Assembly (NCBI RefSeq): GCF_006716565.1
Contig: NZ_VFPG01000001.1
Span: 3,596,001 to 3,660,000, forward strand
Length of the DNA: 64,000 nt
Reading direction: 5' to 3'
From: Nocardia bhagyanarayanae
Lineage (GTDB): Bacteria > Actinomycetota > Actinomycetes > Mycobacteriales > Mycobacteriaceae
The notes under the pieces were generated by a model, which did no database searches, was not told the DNA's origin, and worked only from the letters and a program-made list of their open reading frames with translations. Positions 17,773 to 26,876 of the stretch are shown piece after piece. Position numbers and translations under genes: made by a program. Positions within the stretch are counted from its first letter, which is position 1. Each line of letters opens with the position of its first letter.

Positions 17773-18930
17773 GTGACCAGCACAATCGGACTGGGGATGC
17801 CCGCCGCTCCCGCGGCCGTTCTCGCGCCCCGGCGCAAGACCCGTCAGCTCATGGTTGGTGGTGTCGGCGTGGGCAGCGACCACCCGATTTCGGTGCAGTC
17901 GATGACCACCACCAAGACCCACGACGTCAACGCGACCCTGCAGCAGATCGCCGAGCTCACCGCCTCGGGCTGCGACATCGTCCGGGTCGCCTGTCCCCGC
18001 CAGGAGGACGCCGACGCGCTGGCGACCATCGCCCGCAAGTCGCAGATCCCGGTCATCGCCGACATCCACTTCCAGCCGCGCTACATCTTCGCCGCCATCG
18101 ACGCGGGCTGCGCCGCGGTGCGCGTGAACCCGGGCAACATCAAGGAGTTCGACGGCCGGGTCAAGGAGGTCGCGAAGGCCGCGGGCGCCGCGGGCATTCC
18201 GATCCGCATCGGCGTGAACGCCGGTTCGCTGGACAAGCGGATGATGGAGAAGTACGGCAAGGCCACCCCCGAGGCGCTGGTGGAGTCGGCGCTGTGGGAG
18301 GCGAGCCTGTTCGAGGAGCACGGCTTCGGCGACATCAAGATCTCGGTCAAGCACAACGACCCGGTGATCATGGTCGAGGCCTACCGGCAGCTGGCCGCGC
18401 AGTGCGACTACCCGCTGCACCTCGGTGTGACCGAGGCCGGTCCGGCGTTCCAGGGCACGATCAAGTCCGCCGTCGCGTTCGGCGCGCTGCTGAGCGAGGG
18501 CATCGGCGACACCATCCGGGTCTCGCTGTCCGCCCCGCCCGCCGAGGAGGTCAAGGTCGGCGGGCAGATCCTGCAGTCGCTGAACCTGCGTCCGCGCAAG
18601 CTCGAGATCGTCTCCTGCCCGTCCTGCGGTCGCGCCCAGGTGGACGTCTACACGCTGGCCAACGAGGTGACCGCCGGTCTCGAGGGCATGGAGGTGCCGC
18701 TGCGGGTCGCGGTCATGGGCTGCGTCGTGAACGGCCCCGGTGAGGCGCGCGAAGCGGATCTGGGTGTGGCCTCGGGCAACGGCAAGGGGCAGATCTTCGT
18801 CAAGGGCGAGGTCGTCAAGACCGTGCCGGAGGCGCAGATCGTGGAGACCCTGATCGAGGAGGCCATGCGGATCGCCGAGGAGATGGGCGAGAGCGCGGGC
18901 GCGGGGGAGCCGGTCGTCACCGTCGGCTGA
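17773..18930 (+). CDS. ispG: 4-hydroxy-3-methylbut-2-enyl-diphosphate synthase
   Basis: IspG (GcpE) reduces methylerythritol cyclodiphosphate to HMBPP in the MEP pathway. The TIM-barrel motifs [20 protein letters not shown] and RVNPGN are followed by the 4Fe-4S domain with CPSCGR and [10 protein letters not shown]. The GTG at 17773 gives 385 residues, matching the family; the longer frame upstream is rejected for lack of homology. It lies downstream of dxr and rip1. Confidence 0.97.
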   Translation: MTSTIGLGMPAAPAAVLAPRRKTRQLMVGGVGVGSDHPISVQSMTTTKTHDVNATLQQIAELTASGCDIVRVACPRQEDADALATIARKSQIPVIADIHFQPRYIFAAIDAGCAAVRVNPGNIKEFDGRVKEVAKAAGAAGIPIRIGVNAGSLDKRMMEKYGKATPEALVESALWEASLFEEHGFGDIKISVKHNDPVIMVEAYRQLAAQCDYPLHLGVTEAGPAFQGTIKSAVAFGALLSEGIGDTIRVSLSAPPAEEVKVGGQILQSLNLRPRKLEIVSCPSCGRAQVDVYTLANEVTAGLEGMEVPLRVAVMGCVVNGPGEAREADLGVASGNGKGQIFVKGEVVKTVPEAQIVETLIEEAMRIAEEMGESAGAGEPVVTVG

Positions 18931-18999
18931 GACCCGCCGCGACCAGCGGGTTTCGGATACCCGTACCGCATTGGGCGCGTTCGTGGCAGGCTGTCGATT

Positions 19000-19863
19000 G
19001 TGCGGAGTCTGCTGGAGCCGACGCGAAGAGCGAAGTACGCCCCCGCGCGTCAGCTCGCCAACCGGGATCTGGCGCAGGTCCTGCGAGTGCTCGACAGCGA
19101 TCCGGTCGCCTCGTGCATGATCGCGGCCCGATTGCAGGAATACGGGCTGGACGCCCGGGGCGGGCACGGTGAGCTGTGGAGCCGCGGCGGCCCCGCCGAA
19201 TCCCTCTGCTTCTCCGGAGCGAACCTGGTGCCGCTGCGCGGCGACAACGACGCGTTGCGCGCCTTCGCCGACCGCGCGACGCGCTGGCCGCGGATCTGCT
19301 CCTCGGTGGTCGGCCGCCAAGAGCTCGCGCTACCGCTGTGGGAGATGCTCAGCGACAGCTGGGGCCCGGAGCGCGAACTGCGCGGCGCCCAACCGCTGCT
19401 CGCGCTCGGCCAGCCCGCGCTGGCCACGGCCGACCCGCAGGTGCGCAGGGCGCGACCGGACGAGCTGGACCGCTACCTAAGCGCGGCGATCGCCATGTTC
19501 ATCGAGGAGGTCGGCGTCGACCCGAGGGCGGGCGACGGCGGCCGCGGCTATCGGCGCCGCATTCAGAATCTCATCGAATCCGGCCGTGCCTGGGCGCGTT
19601 TCGAGGACGGCGAGGTGGTCTTCAAGGCCGAGGTCGGGTCGCTGTCCCGGCGCACCGGCCAGATCCAGGGCGTGTGGGTGCATCCGGACCGGCGCGGCAA
19701 AGGCGTCGGCACCAGCGGCACCGCGGCGGTGGCCAACGCGGTGGTGGCCTCCGGGCGCACCGCGAGCCTGTACGTGAACGACTTCAACACCGTGGCCCGC
19801 CGCGCCTACGGCCGCGTCGGATTCCGTCAGATCGCGACGTTCGCCACCGTCCTGTTGGACTGA
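19000..19863 (+). CDS. GNAT acetyltransferase with N-terminal DUF4081 domain
   Basis: The 287-residue protein has an N-terminal DUF4081-like domain (residues 20-145, with VLRVLDSDPVASCMIAARL) and a C-terminal GNAT fold with the acetyl-CoA loop VHPDRRGKGVGTSG and the strand ASLYVNDFNTVARRAYGRVGF. It corresponds by position and layout to M. tuberculosis Rv2867c, next to ispG. The acceptor substrate is unknown. The start is a GTG at 19000. Confidence 0.88.
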   Translation: MRSLLEPTRRAKYAPARQLANRDLAQVLRVLDSDPVASCMIAARLQEYGLDARGGHGELWSRGGPAESLCFSGANLVPLRGDNDALRAFADRATRWPRICSSVVGRQELALPLWEMLSDSWGPERELRGAQPLLALGQPALATADPQVRRARPDELDRYLSAAIAMFIEEVGVDPRAGDGGRGYRRRIQNLIESGRAWARFEDGEVVFKAEVGSLSRRTGQIQGVWVHPDRRGKGVGTSGTAAVANAVVASGRTASLYVNDFNTVARRAYGRVGFRQIATFATVLLD

Positions 19864-19975
19864 ACGGCTTACCGGACACAGGTAGCTCACGCGGCCGGGA
19901 ACGACACCACCCGATCACCCGAGAAACGGTGCGCCGCAGGCATTTGCCCGCCAGTGGCCAGTACCATCGGCAGCG

Positions 19976-21763
19976 ATGTCGACACGCATGTTGATTCCGC
20001 TGGCCGTCGCGGTGCTCGCCGCCGCGGCCGCGGGCTGCTCGGCCGGTCCGCAGGGCCCGGCGCCCGCGGCCGACGCCTTCGTCGCCGCCTTCGCCGAGAA
20101 CGATCTCACCGCCGCCGCCGAACTGACCAGCCAGCCCGAGAAGGCCACTGCCGCATTGGCTTCCGCGTGGCAGAACCTACAGGCGGAGGAACTGACCGCG
20201 CGCACGGGCGCGGCCCGCGTCACCGGTGACACCGCGACCGTCGACTACACCTACGAGTGGCGGCTACCGAAGGACCGCACCTGGACCTACACCGGCCAGT
20301 TGCAGATGGGCCGCACCGGCGGCCGCTGGATGGTGCGGTGGACGTCCTCGAACATCCACCCCGAACTCGGCGACACCCAGACCATGGAGCTGCGCGCGAA
20401 CCCGGCCCCGCGCGCCAGGGTGAACGAGCAGTCCGGCAGTGATGTCCTGGTGCCCGGCAAGGTCTCTCGCGTCGCTTTCACCGCGGCCGACGCCGCCGAT
20501 CCCGCCGCGGTGTCCACCGCGCTGTCGCGAGCACTGCTGCGTTTCGACGAGCGCCTCACCCCCGAGACCATCCTGAAGGCCGCGCGGAACACCGACGGCG
20601 CCTACACCGTGCTGCTGCTCACCGAGATCGAATACAACCAGGTCGGCTCGGAACTCATCGGGCTGCCCGGTGTGACGCTGACCCAGGAGTGGGACATGGT
20701 GGCCACCGACCGCAGGTTCGCCCCCGATCTGATGACGCAGGTACGCCAGACGGTGATCGCCGAGGTGGACGGCAAATCGGGTTGGAGCGTGGTGACCATG
20801 AACGCCAACGGCGCCGACACCGCCGTGCTCACCGAGGTGCCCGCGCAACCGGCGCCGTCGTTCGCGCTGAGCATCGATCGCTACGTGCAGAACGCCGCCC
20901 AGCGCGCGGTCGACCTGCGCACCGAGCAGACCATGATGGTCGTGCTGCGCCCCTCCACCGGCGCGATCCTCGCCGTCGCGCAGAACACGGCGGCGGACCG
21001 GGACGGGCCGGTGGCCACCATCGGCCAGTATCCGCCCGGCTCGGTGTTCAAGACGGTGACCGCCGCCGCGGCCATGGCCGAGGGACTCGCCACGCCCGAC
21101 ACCGTGCTGCCCTGTCCGAGCAGCATCGTCATCGGCGAGCGCACCATTCCCAACTACAACCATTTCACCGTCGGCAACGTGCCGATGGCCACCGCCTACG
21201 AACGGTCCTGCAACACCTCCTTCGCCAAGCTCGCCAGCCAGCTGCCCGCCGACGCGCTGGCGGTGACGGCCGCGAAACTCGGGGTTGGCCAGGACTATTC
21301 GGTGGTCGGGCTGCCCACCGCGTCCGGATCGGTGCCGCCCGCCGACGATCTGGTGCAGCGCACCGAGGACGGGATCGGGCAGGGCAAGGTGGTGGTCAGC
21401 CCGTTCGGCATGGCGGTGATGGCCGCGACCATCGCGCACGGCTCGGCGCCCGTGCCGTACCTGATCGCAGGGCGGCCCACCGCCGTCGAAGGGGAGCGGC
21501 CCGCGATCGCGCCGGAGGTGATCGAGGGCTTGCGCGCGATGATGCGCAAGGTCGTCACCGGCGGCACCGCCGAGCGCATCGCCGATCAGGGCGAGGTGTA
21601 CGGAAAAACGGGTGAGGCCGAGGTCGATGGCGGCTCGCACTCGTGGTTCGTGGGCTACCGCGGCGATATGGCCTTCGCGACATTGCTGGTCAAGGGCGGC
21701 AGCTCGGACCACGCGGTCGCGGTGACCAGAGATATGTTCGCCGCGCTACCGACCGGATACTGA
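19976..21763 (+). CDS. Class B penicillin-binding lipoprotein (transpeptidase)
   Basis: This 595-residue D,D-transpeptidase has a lipobox ending at C21, an NTF2-like MecA-N domain and dimerisation region to about residue 290, and a transpeptidase domain. The active-site Ser is S356 (SVFK), the SxN motif is SCN at 411-413, and KTG is at 544-546. It corresponds to Rv2864c of M. tuberculosis. Related MecA-N proteins can have low beta-lactam affinity, but that cannot be read from sequence. A GC-rich hairpin closes the gene. Confidence 0.92.
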   Translation: MSTRMLIPLAVAVLAAAAAGCSAGPQGPAPAADAFVAAFAENDLTAAAELTSQPEKATAALASAWQNLQAEELTARTGAARVTGDTATVDYTYEWRLPKDRTWTYTGQLQMGRTGGRWMVRWTSSNIHPELGDTQTMELRANPAPRARVNEQSGSDVLVPGKVSRVAFTAADAADPAAVSTALSRALLRFDERLTPETILKAARNTDGAYTVLLLTEIEYNQVGSELIGLPGVTLTQEWDMVATDRRFAPDLMTQVRQTVIAEVDGKSGWSVVTMNANGADTAVLTEVPAQPAPSFALSIDRYVQNAAQRAVDLRTEQTMMVVLRPSTGAILAVAQNTAADRDGPVATIGQYPPGSVFKTVTAAAAMAEGLATPDTVLPCPSSIVIGERTIPNYNHFTVGNVPMATAYERSCNTSFAKLASQLPADALAVTAAKLGVGQDYSVVGLPTASGSVPPADDLVQRTEDGIGQGKVVVSPFGMAVMAATIAHGSAPVPYLIAGRPTAVEGERPAIAPEVIEGLRAMMRKVVTGGTAERIADQGEVYGKTGEAEVDGGSHSWFVGYRGDMAFATLLVKGGSSDHAVAVTRDMFAALPTGY

Positions 21764-21772
21764 CGGCGGCCA

Positions 21773-21796
21773 CCCGGCGTGCCCGACGACGCCGGG
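21773..21796. terminator. Bidirectional terminator after the PBP gene
   Basis: CCCGGCGT (21773-21780) and ACGCCGGG (21789-21796) form a perfect 8-bp stem with an 8-base loop between two convergent genes. Confidence 0.6.
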
Positions 21797-21833
21797 CCAC
21801 CGGGCGGCACGCGCCGGTGCGGCGCCCGCGAGA

Positions 21834-22184
21834 TCAGTAGAAGTACAACGCCGTCCACGTATCCGGCCCGACCACGCCATCGATCTTCAGGCCGTGCGCG
21901 GACTGGAACTTCTCGACGGCCTGCTCGGTGTCCGGCCCGAAGGCGCCGTCGATCTTCACCGGGTAACCGTGCAGGTGCAGCAGGCACTGGGCCTGCCGGA
22001 CGGCGTCGCCGCTGCTTCCCCTGCTGAGGGTCGGGTGCGAGTCGCCGTATCCGCAGCCCTTGGCGCGCTCGGCGGGATCGCTGTCCCTCGGGGCCGGGGC
22101 GGCCCACGCGGGCGCGGTCGCCGTCAGTAGTCCGGCGGCGAGGGCGGTGGCGGCGATCAGGGTACGAAAAGTCATGGGAACCAT
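21834..22184 (-). CDS. Small secreted peptidoglycan-binding protein
   Basis: A signal peptide (MTFRTLIAATALAAGLL..., cleavage after AWA) precedes one PG_binding_1 domain (RGSSGDAVRQAQCLLHLHGY... DGAFGPDTEQAVEKFQ... DGVVGPDTWTALYFY). The protein is 113-116 residues; the ATGs at 22184 and 22175 are both possible and neither has a good ribosome binding site. It is probably exported and bound to cell-wall peptidoglycan. The same fold occurs in the extracellular part of the kinase 1.5 kb away, which suggests a shared ligand. Confidence 0.85.
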   Translation of the reverse strand: MVPMTFRTLIAATALAAGLLTATAPAWAAPAPRDSDPAERAKGCGYGDSHPTLSRGSSGDAVRQAQCLLHLHGYPVKIDGAFGPDTEQAVEKFQSAHGLKIDGVVGPDTWTALYFY

Positions 22185-22280
22185 CCATTGTCGAGTGCTA
22201 AGGACCGGGAGCGGTGCTCCCTGCCGCCAAGCTATGGCCCTCGCCTTCGGCGAATCTCGAGACTTTCTGCAATCGCCTGG

Positions 22281-23417
22281 TCAGGCCGGTGACGCGGGCT
22301 CCTCGTTGGCCCCGTACCGCAGCCGCGTCGAACCGACCCGGATGACGTCGCCGTCGCTGAGCGCGGTGTCGGCGCGGATCGGCACCTCGTTCACGTAGAC
22401 CCCGTTGGCCGAATCCCGGTCCCTGATGAAGATCCCGTCGTCGCGGTGCAGGATCCGCGCGTGCTTGCGGCTGACCCGCGCGTCGTCGAGCACGATGTCG
22501 TTGTCGGACTCGCGGCCGATCCGCAGCCCCGAGGGCGGCACCGGGATTCGCTCGCCGTCGCCGACGCGGAGCCAGGCCCTGCGTCGGATGTTCGGCAGGT
22601 CGCGGGTGGTGGCGCCGCGGGTGGACGGTGTCTCCGCCGGCACCCGGTGGTTGCGCACCGCGTCCTCCAGGTCCACGGTCTCCGGCTGCGGATCGGCGCC
22701 GAGCTCGCGCACCAGGTTGCGGCGCAACCGCAGGCAGGCGGTCAGAGCGTCGGCTTGCCGTCCGGACACGTACAGCGCCTTGATCAGCAGCCGCCACACC
22801 CGCTCGTCCACGGTGCGTTCGGCGGTCGTCGCGGTCAGCTCGCCGATCACCGCGCTCGCGCGCCCGTCGGCGATGTCGGCGGCGATCCGGTCGACGAGCA
22901 CGTCGTGCCTGCGCTCGGTCATGTCGGTGGCGAAGTTGGCGGCGAAGGCGAGTTCGTCCAGTCCGGTCAGTGGCGCGCCGCTCCACTCGTCCAGCGCCGC
23001 CGCGAAACACGCTGCGGCCGTGCGGGAGTCGCCGTCGCGTGCGGCCGCCGCGCCGCGGGCGCGCGCCGCCTCGAAGCGGCCGACGTCGCACTGCTCGTCG
23101 GCGATGTCGAGGAGATAGCCCGCGTCGACGGTGCGCAGGACGTCGCGATCCGGAATTCCGGCCCCGCGCAGGACGGTACGCAGGTTCGACACGTACGCGT
23201 AGAGACCGTCCATGGCGCGCGGCGGCGGGTCGTCGCCCCAGACCGCCTCGAGCAGCACGGTTTTCGGGACCGCCCTGCGTCTGTTGACGACGAGCACGGC
23301 GAGCAGCGCGCGCGGCTTCGCGCCGGACAGCGCGATGTGATGGCCGTCGACCAGCAGCCGGACCGGCCCGAGTATTCGCACGTCGACCGAGGGCCGATCG
23401 GGACCGGCGGTGGCCAC
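22281..23417 (-). CDS. EmbR-like SARP/FHA transcriptional regulator
   Basis: Domains in order are an OmpR-like winged helix (VRILGPVRLLVDG... AVPKTVLLEAVWGDDPP), a bacterial transcriptional activation domain (about residues 95-245) and a C-terminal FHA domain (GLRIGRESDNDIVLDD, SRKHARI, DSANGVYVNE). This is the architecture of M. tuberculosis EmbR, whose FHA domain binds phosphothreonines made by the neighbouring kinase PknH. Here too a Ser/Thr kinase is divergent, 231 bases away. The GTG at 23417 has GGAGGGA upstream. Control of cell-wall genes is inferred from EmbR. Confidence 0.9.
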   Translation of the reverse strand: MATAGPDRPSVDVRILGPVRLLVDGHHIALSGAKPRALLAVLVVNRRRAVPKTVLLEAVWGDDPPPRAMDGLYAYVSNLRTVLRGAGIPDRDVLRTVDAGYLLDIADEQCDVGRFEAARARGAAAARDGDSRTAAACFAAALDEWSGAPLTGLDELAFAANFATDMTERRHDVLVDRIAADIADGRASAVIGELTATTAERTVDERVWRLLIKALYVSGRQADALTACLRLRRNLVRELGADPQPETVDLEDAVRNHRVPAETPSTRGATTRDLPNIRRRAWLRVGDGERIPVPPSGLRIGRESDNDIVLDDARVSRKHARILHRDDGIFIRDRDSANGVYVNEVPIRADTALSDGDVIRVGSTRLRYGANEEPASPA

Positions 23418-23648
23418 GGCACATCCCTCCCAACTACACTGCGCGCCAAGTCGTCTCGCGAAGGAAGCCGACGGTGAGTGGGTTCAGCATACGCATCGCC
23501 CACCGTCGGCGGCTGGCTCTCGCGGGTCGAAACAGCTTCGTGGGCGGCGGGCTTCCGCACGGATGCCGGGCGGAGCGGCACGGGTGCGGGGCTGTACGGG
23601 CGGAGCGCCGATCGCACGGACGCGGTGGCACAGGGAGGTGCGCGGAGG

Positions 23649-24971
23649 GTGGTCGCTTCGGAGTTGATGCCGGGCTCGGTGTTCGCGGGTCATCTGATCG
23701 AACGACGGCTCGGTTCCGGCGGAATGGGCACGGTGTATCTCGCCAAGCATCCGACGCTGCCGATGCGGGTGGCGCTGAAAGTGGTCGGCGCGGACCGCGA
23801 CGATCCCGAGTACGCCGCGCTGTTCCGTCGCGAGGCGCGGCTGGCGGCCGGTCTCGATCATCCGAACATCGTGGACGTCAAGGACTTCGGCGAGGAAGAC
23901 GGCAGGCTGTGGATGTCCATGCGCTACGTGCCCGGCGGTGACCTCGCCGCACTGATTCGCGCCCATCGCTCGGGCGTCGAACCCGGCCGCGCGGTGCGCA
24001 TCGTGACCGAGGCGGCCAGGGCCCTCGACTACGCGCACGAACACCACGTCGTGCACCGGGACGTGAAGCCAGCCAACATCTTCGTCACCCCCGGTGACGG
24101 GGGTGCGGACCGGGTACTGGTCGGAGATTTCGGCATCGCGCGCCGGACGGACCCCGCCGCCACCCAGACCGAGACGGGTGTCCGGGCGTTCACCGAGTCC
24201 TACGCGCCGCCGGAACAGCGCACCGGCGGGCGCGTCGACCGGCGCGCGGACGTCTACGCGTTGGCCGTCACCTGCTACGAACTGCTGACCGGCCGACTGC
24301 CCGCCGCGATGATCGCCGATCGGGAACCGCTGCCCGAGAGCGTCGGCGCGGTGCTGGCCAAAGCCACGAAGGACGATCCGGACGAACGGTACGAGTCGTG
24401 CGGCGAGTTGGCCGCGGCGCTGGCCGGGGCGGTGCGGGCCGAGCCCAAGCGTGGCTTCGGTACGCGCGGGCGGGTGGCGGCGGCCGCGGGCGTGGCGGTG
24501 GCACTCGTCGGCGCGGCCGTGTTCTTGTCGGTGCGTGCGGATTCCGGCTCCGGAGCGCTGTCCGAGCCGACGGGCGCGGCCGGCGTCTCGCCGCGCTGCT
24601 ACTTCACCACCGAGGCGCCGAGTGGCGCGGGATACCACGTCGTGCTGCCGACCACGAACGATGGCGGACGCCGCTGCATCCTGTCCTACGTCGACTCCCA
24701 TCCCGGCGGCCCCAACGCGCAGCGGGCCGCGCCGATCGAGGGCGTGCGGGCGCTCCAGGACGCGCTGCGCCGGTGCTATCAGCGGGAACTGTCGGACGCC
24801 GACGGCTTCTACGGCACCGCGACGGGCCTGGCCGTGCTGTACGCGCAGGATCTGCACGGCATCGACAAGGACGGCGTGTTCGGGCCGCAGACCTCGGGCG
24901 CGATGCGCTGGCCGCGCTACCGCGACGCGGGTGGCGAGTTCGAGTCCTGTGTGGCGGTCGGCCCGCCGTGA
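23649..24971 (+). CDS. Membrane Ser/Thr kinase with extracellular peptidoglycan-binding domain
   Basis: The kinase domain has GSGGMG (about 22-27), K44, HRDVKPAN (near 136) and DFGIAR (near 160), all intact. A single membrane helix at about 275-295 is followed by an extracellular region. This ends in a PG_binding_1 domain (about 364-428; GVRALQDALRRCYQ... FYGTATGLAVL... DGVFGPQTSGAM), with several cysteines likely to form disulfides. The GTG at 23649 is chosen for the GGAGG about 10 bases upstream; the ATG at 23667 is the alternative. It probably senses cell-wall fragments and phosphorylates the divergent EmbR-like regulator. Confidence 0.9.
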   Translation: MVASELMPGSVFAGHLIERRLGSGGMGTVYLAKHPTLPMRVALKVVGADRDDPEYAALFRREARLAAGLDHPNIVDVKDFGEEDGRLWMSMRYVPGGDLAALIRAHRSGVEPGRAVRIVTEAARALDYAHEHHVVHRDVKPANIFVTPGDGGADRVLVGDFGIARRTDPAATQTETGVRAFTESYAPPEQRTGGRVDRRADVYALAVTCYELLTGRLPAAMIADREPLPESVGAVLAKATKDDPDERYESCGELAAALAGAVRAEPKRGFGTRGRVAAAAGVAVALVGAAVFLSVRADSGSGALSEPTGAAGVSPRCYFTTEAPSGAGYHVVLPTTNDGGRRCILSYVDSHPGGPNAQRAAPIEGVRALQDALRRCYQRELSDADGFYGTATGLAVLYAQDLHGIDKDGVFGPQTSGAMRWPRYRDAGGEFESCVAVGPP

Positions 24972-24974
24972 CGG

Positions 24975-25472
24975 TCAGGCGCGGTGCAGGGTCGCGGCCA
25001 AGTGGTGGGTCAGCGGTTCGCCGACCGCGGCCATCCGCAGCGTGTAGTCGATGGTGTCGCCCGCGATACGGAACGACCGGCCGAGCGCCGTCACCATCTT
25101 CGCCGTGCTGCTGCGGCCGATGCTGGTGGAGTCGAACTCCATGCGCACCTCACCGTCGGTGATGGTGAGCCCGCCCTCGCAGATCTCGGTGATACCGGTC
25201 GGGTGGGCGAGGATCAGCTCGACGTGGTCGGGCCGCGGGCAGCGCAGGTAGCCGGTCTCGGCGTGCATCGACCTGCTGCCGTCGGCCGCGCGGGTGCGCT
25301 GGCGATAGGTGAGGAACGGGCGGCCCAGGTGGCCTAACCGTATCTCCTCCAGGTAATCGAACGGTTCGATGGTCGGGTACTCACCGTGCCCGCCGCCGCG
25401 CCAGGTGCCGAGCAACGAGGCGAGCGGTGCGATATCGGGATGGGGAGCGACGGACGGTAGGGGATCGACCAC
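24975..25472 (-). CDS. Nitrobindin-like heme-binding protein (FABP/DUF1794 family)
   Basis: This 165-residue ten-stranded barrel protein has the nitrobindin signature GTWRGGGHGEYP near the N-terminus and conserved strands LRCPRPDHVELILAHPTG and EICEGGL. The distal heme-ligand His is expected in the C-terminal part, where LTHHLAATLHRA is seen. Bacterial nitrobindins bind ferric heme and isomerise peroxynitrite. The GTG at 25472 (VDPLPSVAPHPDI) fits the family start. It is convergent with the kinase gene, 3 bases apart. Confidence 0.88.
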   Translation of the reverse strand: MVDPLPSVAPHPDIAPLASLLGTWRGGGHGEYPTIEPFDYLEEIRLGHLGRPFLTYRQRTRAADGSRSMHAETGYLRCPRPDHVELILAHPTGITEICEGGLTITDGEVRMEFDSTSIGRSSTAKMVTALGRSFRIAGDTIDYTLRMAAVGEPLTHHLAATLHRA

Positions 25473-25637
25473 GGCGGACAGCCTAGACCCGTGTCCGCCG
25501 CCTCGCTCCCCGAGTCCCGAAATTGCACCGACCTGGCCTTCCGGACGGCGAGCCGAAAGACGCGCGACGGCCGCGTGCGCTCGCCACACCGGATCCGAAC
25601 GCGATGCGTAACCTCGGACCGTGTGGGGAAGGCAGAC

Positions 25638-26219
25638 ATGCTCGGCCACGCCGTCCGACGACCGCGACTGGTCGTCGTCAGCGGCCCGCCCGGCTCGGGG
25701 AAGACGACCTTGGCGCACGCGCTGGGCCGCGCCGTCGGGTGGCCGGTGATCAGTCGTGACGAGATCAAGCAGGGGATGGCGCACGCCGATCCCGCGTTCG
25801 AGCCTGCGCCGGAGGACGAGCTCGCGCTGCGGACCCTCGACACCTTCTTCGAGGTGCTCGCCGTGCTGGCGCGCGCGGGCGTCGACACGGTGGCGGAGGC
25901 GGCTTTCCAAGATCGTCTGTGGCGGCCGGGGCTCGAGCCGCTGGCGGCGCTTGCCGATTTCCGGTTTCTGCACTGCGTCGTGGACCGGGACGTCGCGGTG
26001 GATCGCATCGCCCGCCGCAGGCGCGAGGAGCCGCTGCGGCGCGTGCATTCCGCGCCCGGCGAACCGGATCCGGCGGCGCTCGCCGCCCGGCACGACGCGT
26101 TCCAGCGGGTGCGGCTGGAGGGGCCCGCCCTCGAGGTGGACACGACGGTCGAGTACCGACCGGGGCTGGGCGAGATCGCCGCTTTCGCGAAGAATGCGCG
26201 GATCATCGATATCCGGTGA
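25638..26219 (+). CDS. Small P-loop kinase/AAA ATPase
   Basis: This 193-residue protein has a Walker A motif GPPGSGKTT near residues 16-24 and a zeta-toxin/gluconokinase-like layout (VISRDEIKQGMAH, VAEAAFQDRLWRPGL, HCVVDRDVAVDRIARRRR). Such proteins phosphorylate small molecules. The ATG at 25638 has GGGAAGG 6 bases upstream. The substrate is unknown and no obvious partner gene is adjacent. Confidence 0.75.
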   Translation: MLGHAVRRPRLVVVSGPPGSGKTTLAHALGRAVGWPVISRDEIKQGMAHADPAFEPAPEDELALRTLDTFFEVLAVLARAGVDTVAEAAFQDRLWRPGLEPLAALADFRFLHCVVDRDVAVDRIARRRREEPLRRVHSAPGEPDPAALAARHDAFQRVRLEGPALEVDTTVEYRPGLGEIAAFAKNARIIDIR

Positions 26220-26353
26220 ACCGCCGCGGGATTCGGCCGCGGGGTGGTACACCTCTGATGTGCCTGGCACGCGGGCAGGGCGGGCGGACCGCTTGTCCGC
26301 TTCCCGCCGCGGCGCGGCTCCGGAATCATGGTGGCGCGGGGAGGCGGTGCGAT

Positions 26354-26788
26354 GTGACGACCGACAACTGGATGGTGCCGGGCAAGGAGCAGCTGGTCGC
26401 GGCCTGCCGCGGGTTTCCGCACGACGACCACCCGATGCTGGACGCGGCGGGCGAGCTGGCGCAGCTGCACGCGCTGCGAGAGCGCACGCCGGCCCGCGAG
26501 GTGGCGAAGCTGGACCGGCGTCGCGTCCAGCTGGTCCGCGCCATCGACCGGTGGATGACGCTGGCGACGCCGGTGCCCGGCGGCGCCGCGCACGCGCACA
26601 GCGAGACGGTCGGGAGGATCGTGGACCGGCTCGCCCAGCTCACCACGCAGGCGTGGGTGCCGCTGGCGGCGGCGCCGGACCCGGTGTTCTACGACGCGTG
26701 GACGCAGGTCGTCGAACTCGCCGACGTCTACCAGGATCTGGTGGACGCGCTGCGAGCCGGAACGCGCCGGGTGCCGGATGGTGTTTGA
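26354..26788 (+). CDS. DUF4254 family protein (copy 1)
   Basis: This predicted all-helical protein of 144 residues has the DUF4254 core (ELAQLHALRERTP, a basic VAKLDRRRVQLVRAIDRWM segment, HSETVGRIVDRLAQL and the C-terminal VVELADVYQDLVDAL). The GTG at 26354 has GGGGAGG 9 bases upstream. A second family member lies at 52475. Function is unknown. Confidence 0.8.
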   Translation: MTTDNWMVPGKEQLVAACRGFPHDDHPMLDAAGELAQLHALRERTPAREVAKLDRRRVQLVRAIDRWMTLATPVPGGAAHAHSETVGRIVDRLAQLTTQAWVPLAAAPDPVFYDAWTQVVELADVYQDLVDALRAGTRRVPDGV

Positions 26789-26823
26789 GCGCCCGTGCTC
26801 GACGAACCGATGGCCGCCCCGCA

Positions 26824-26876
26824 GGACTCAGCGCTCTACGGATTCAGTGCCCCGCGCCCGACAGATTTCAGCGCCC
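26824..26876. repeat. Three imperfect direct repeats at a convergent gene end
   Basis: GGACTCAGCGCTC (26824-26836), GGATTCAGTGCCC (26840-26852) and GATTTCAGCGCCC (26864-26876) are related 13-mers. The last overlaps the stop codon of the ImmA/IrrE-like gene. Their role is unknown. Confidence 0.35.
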
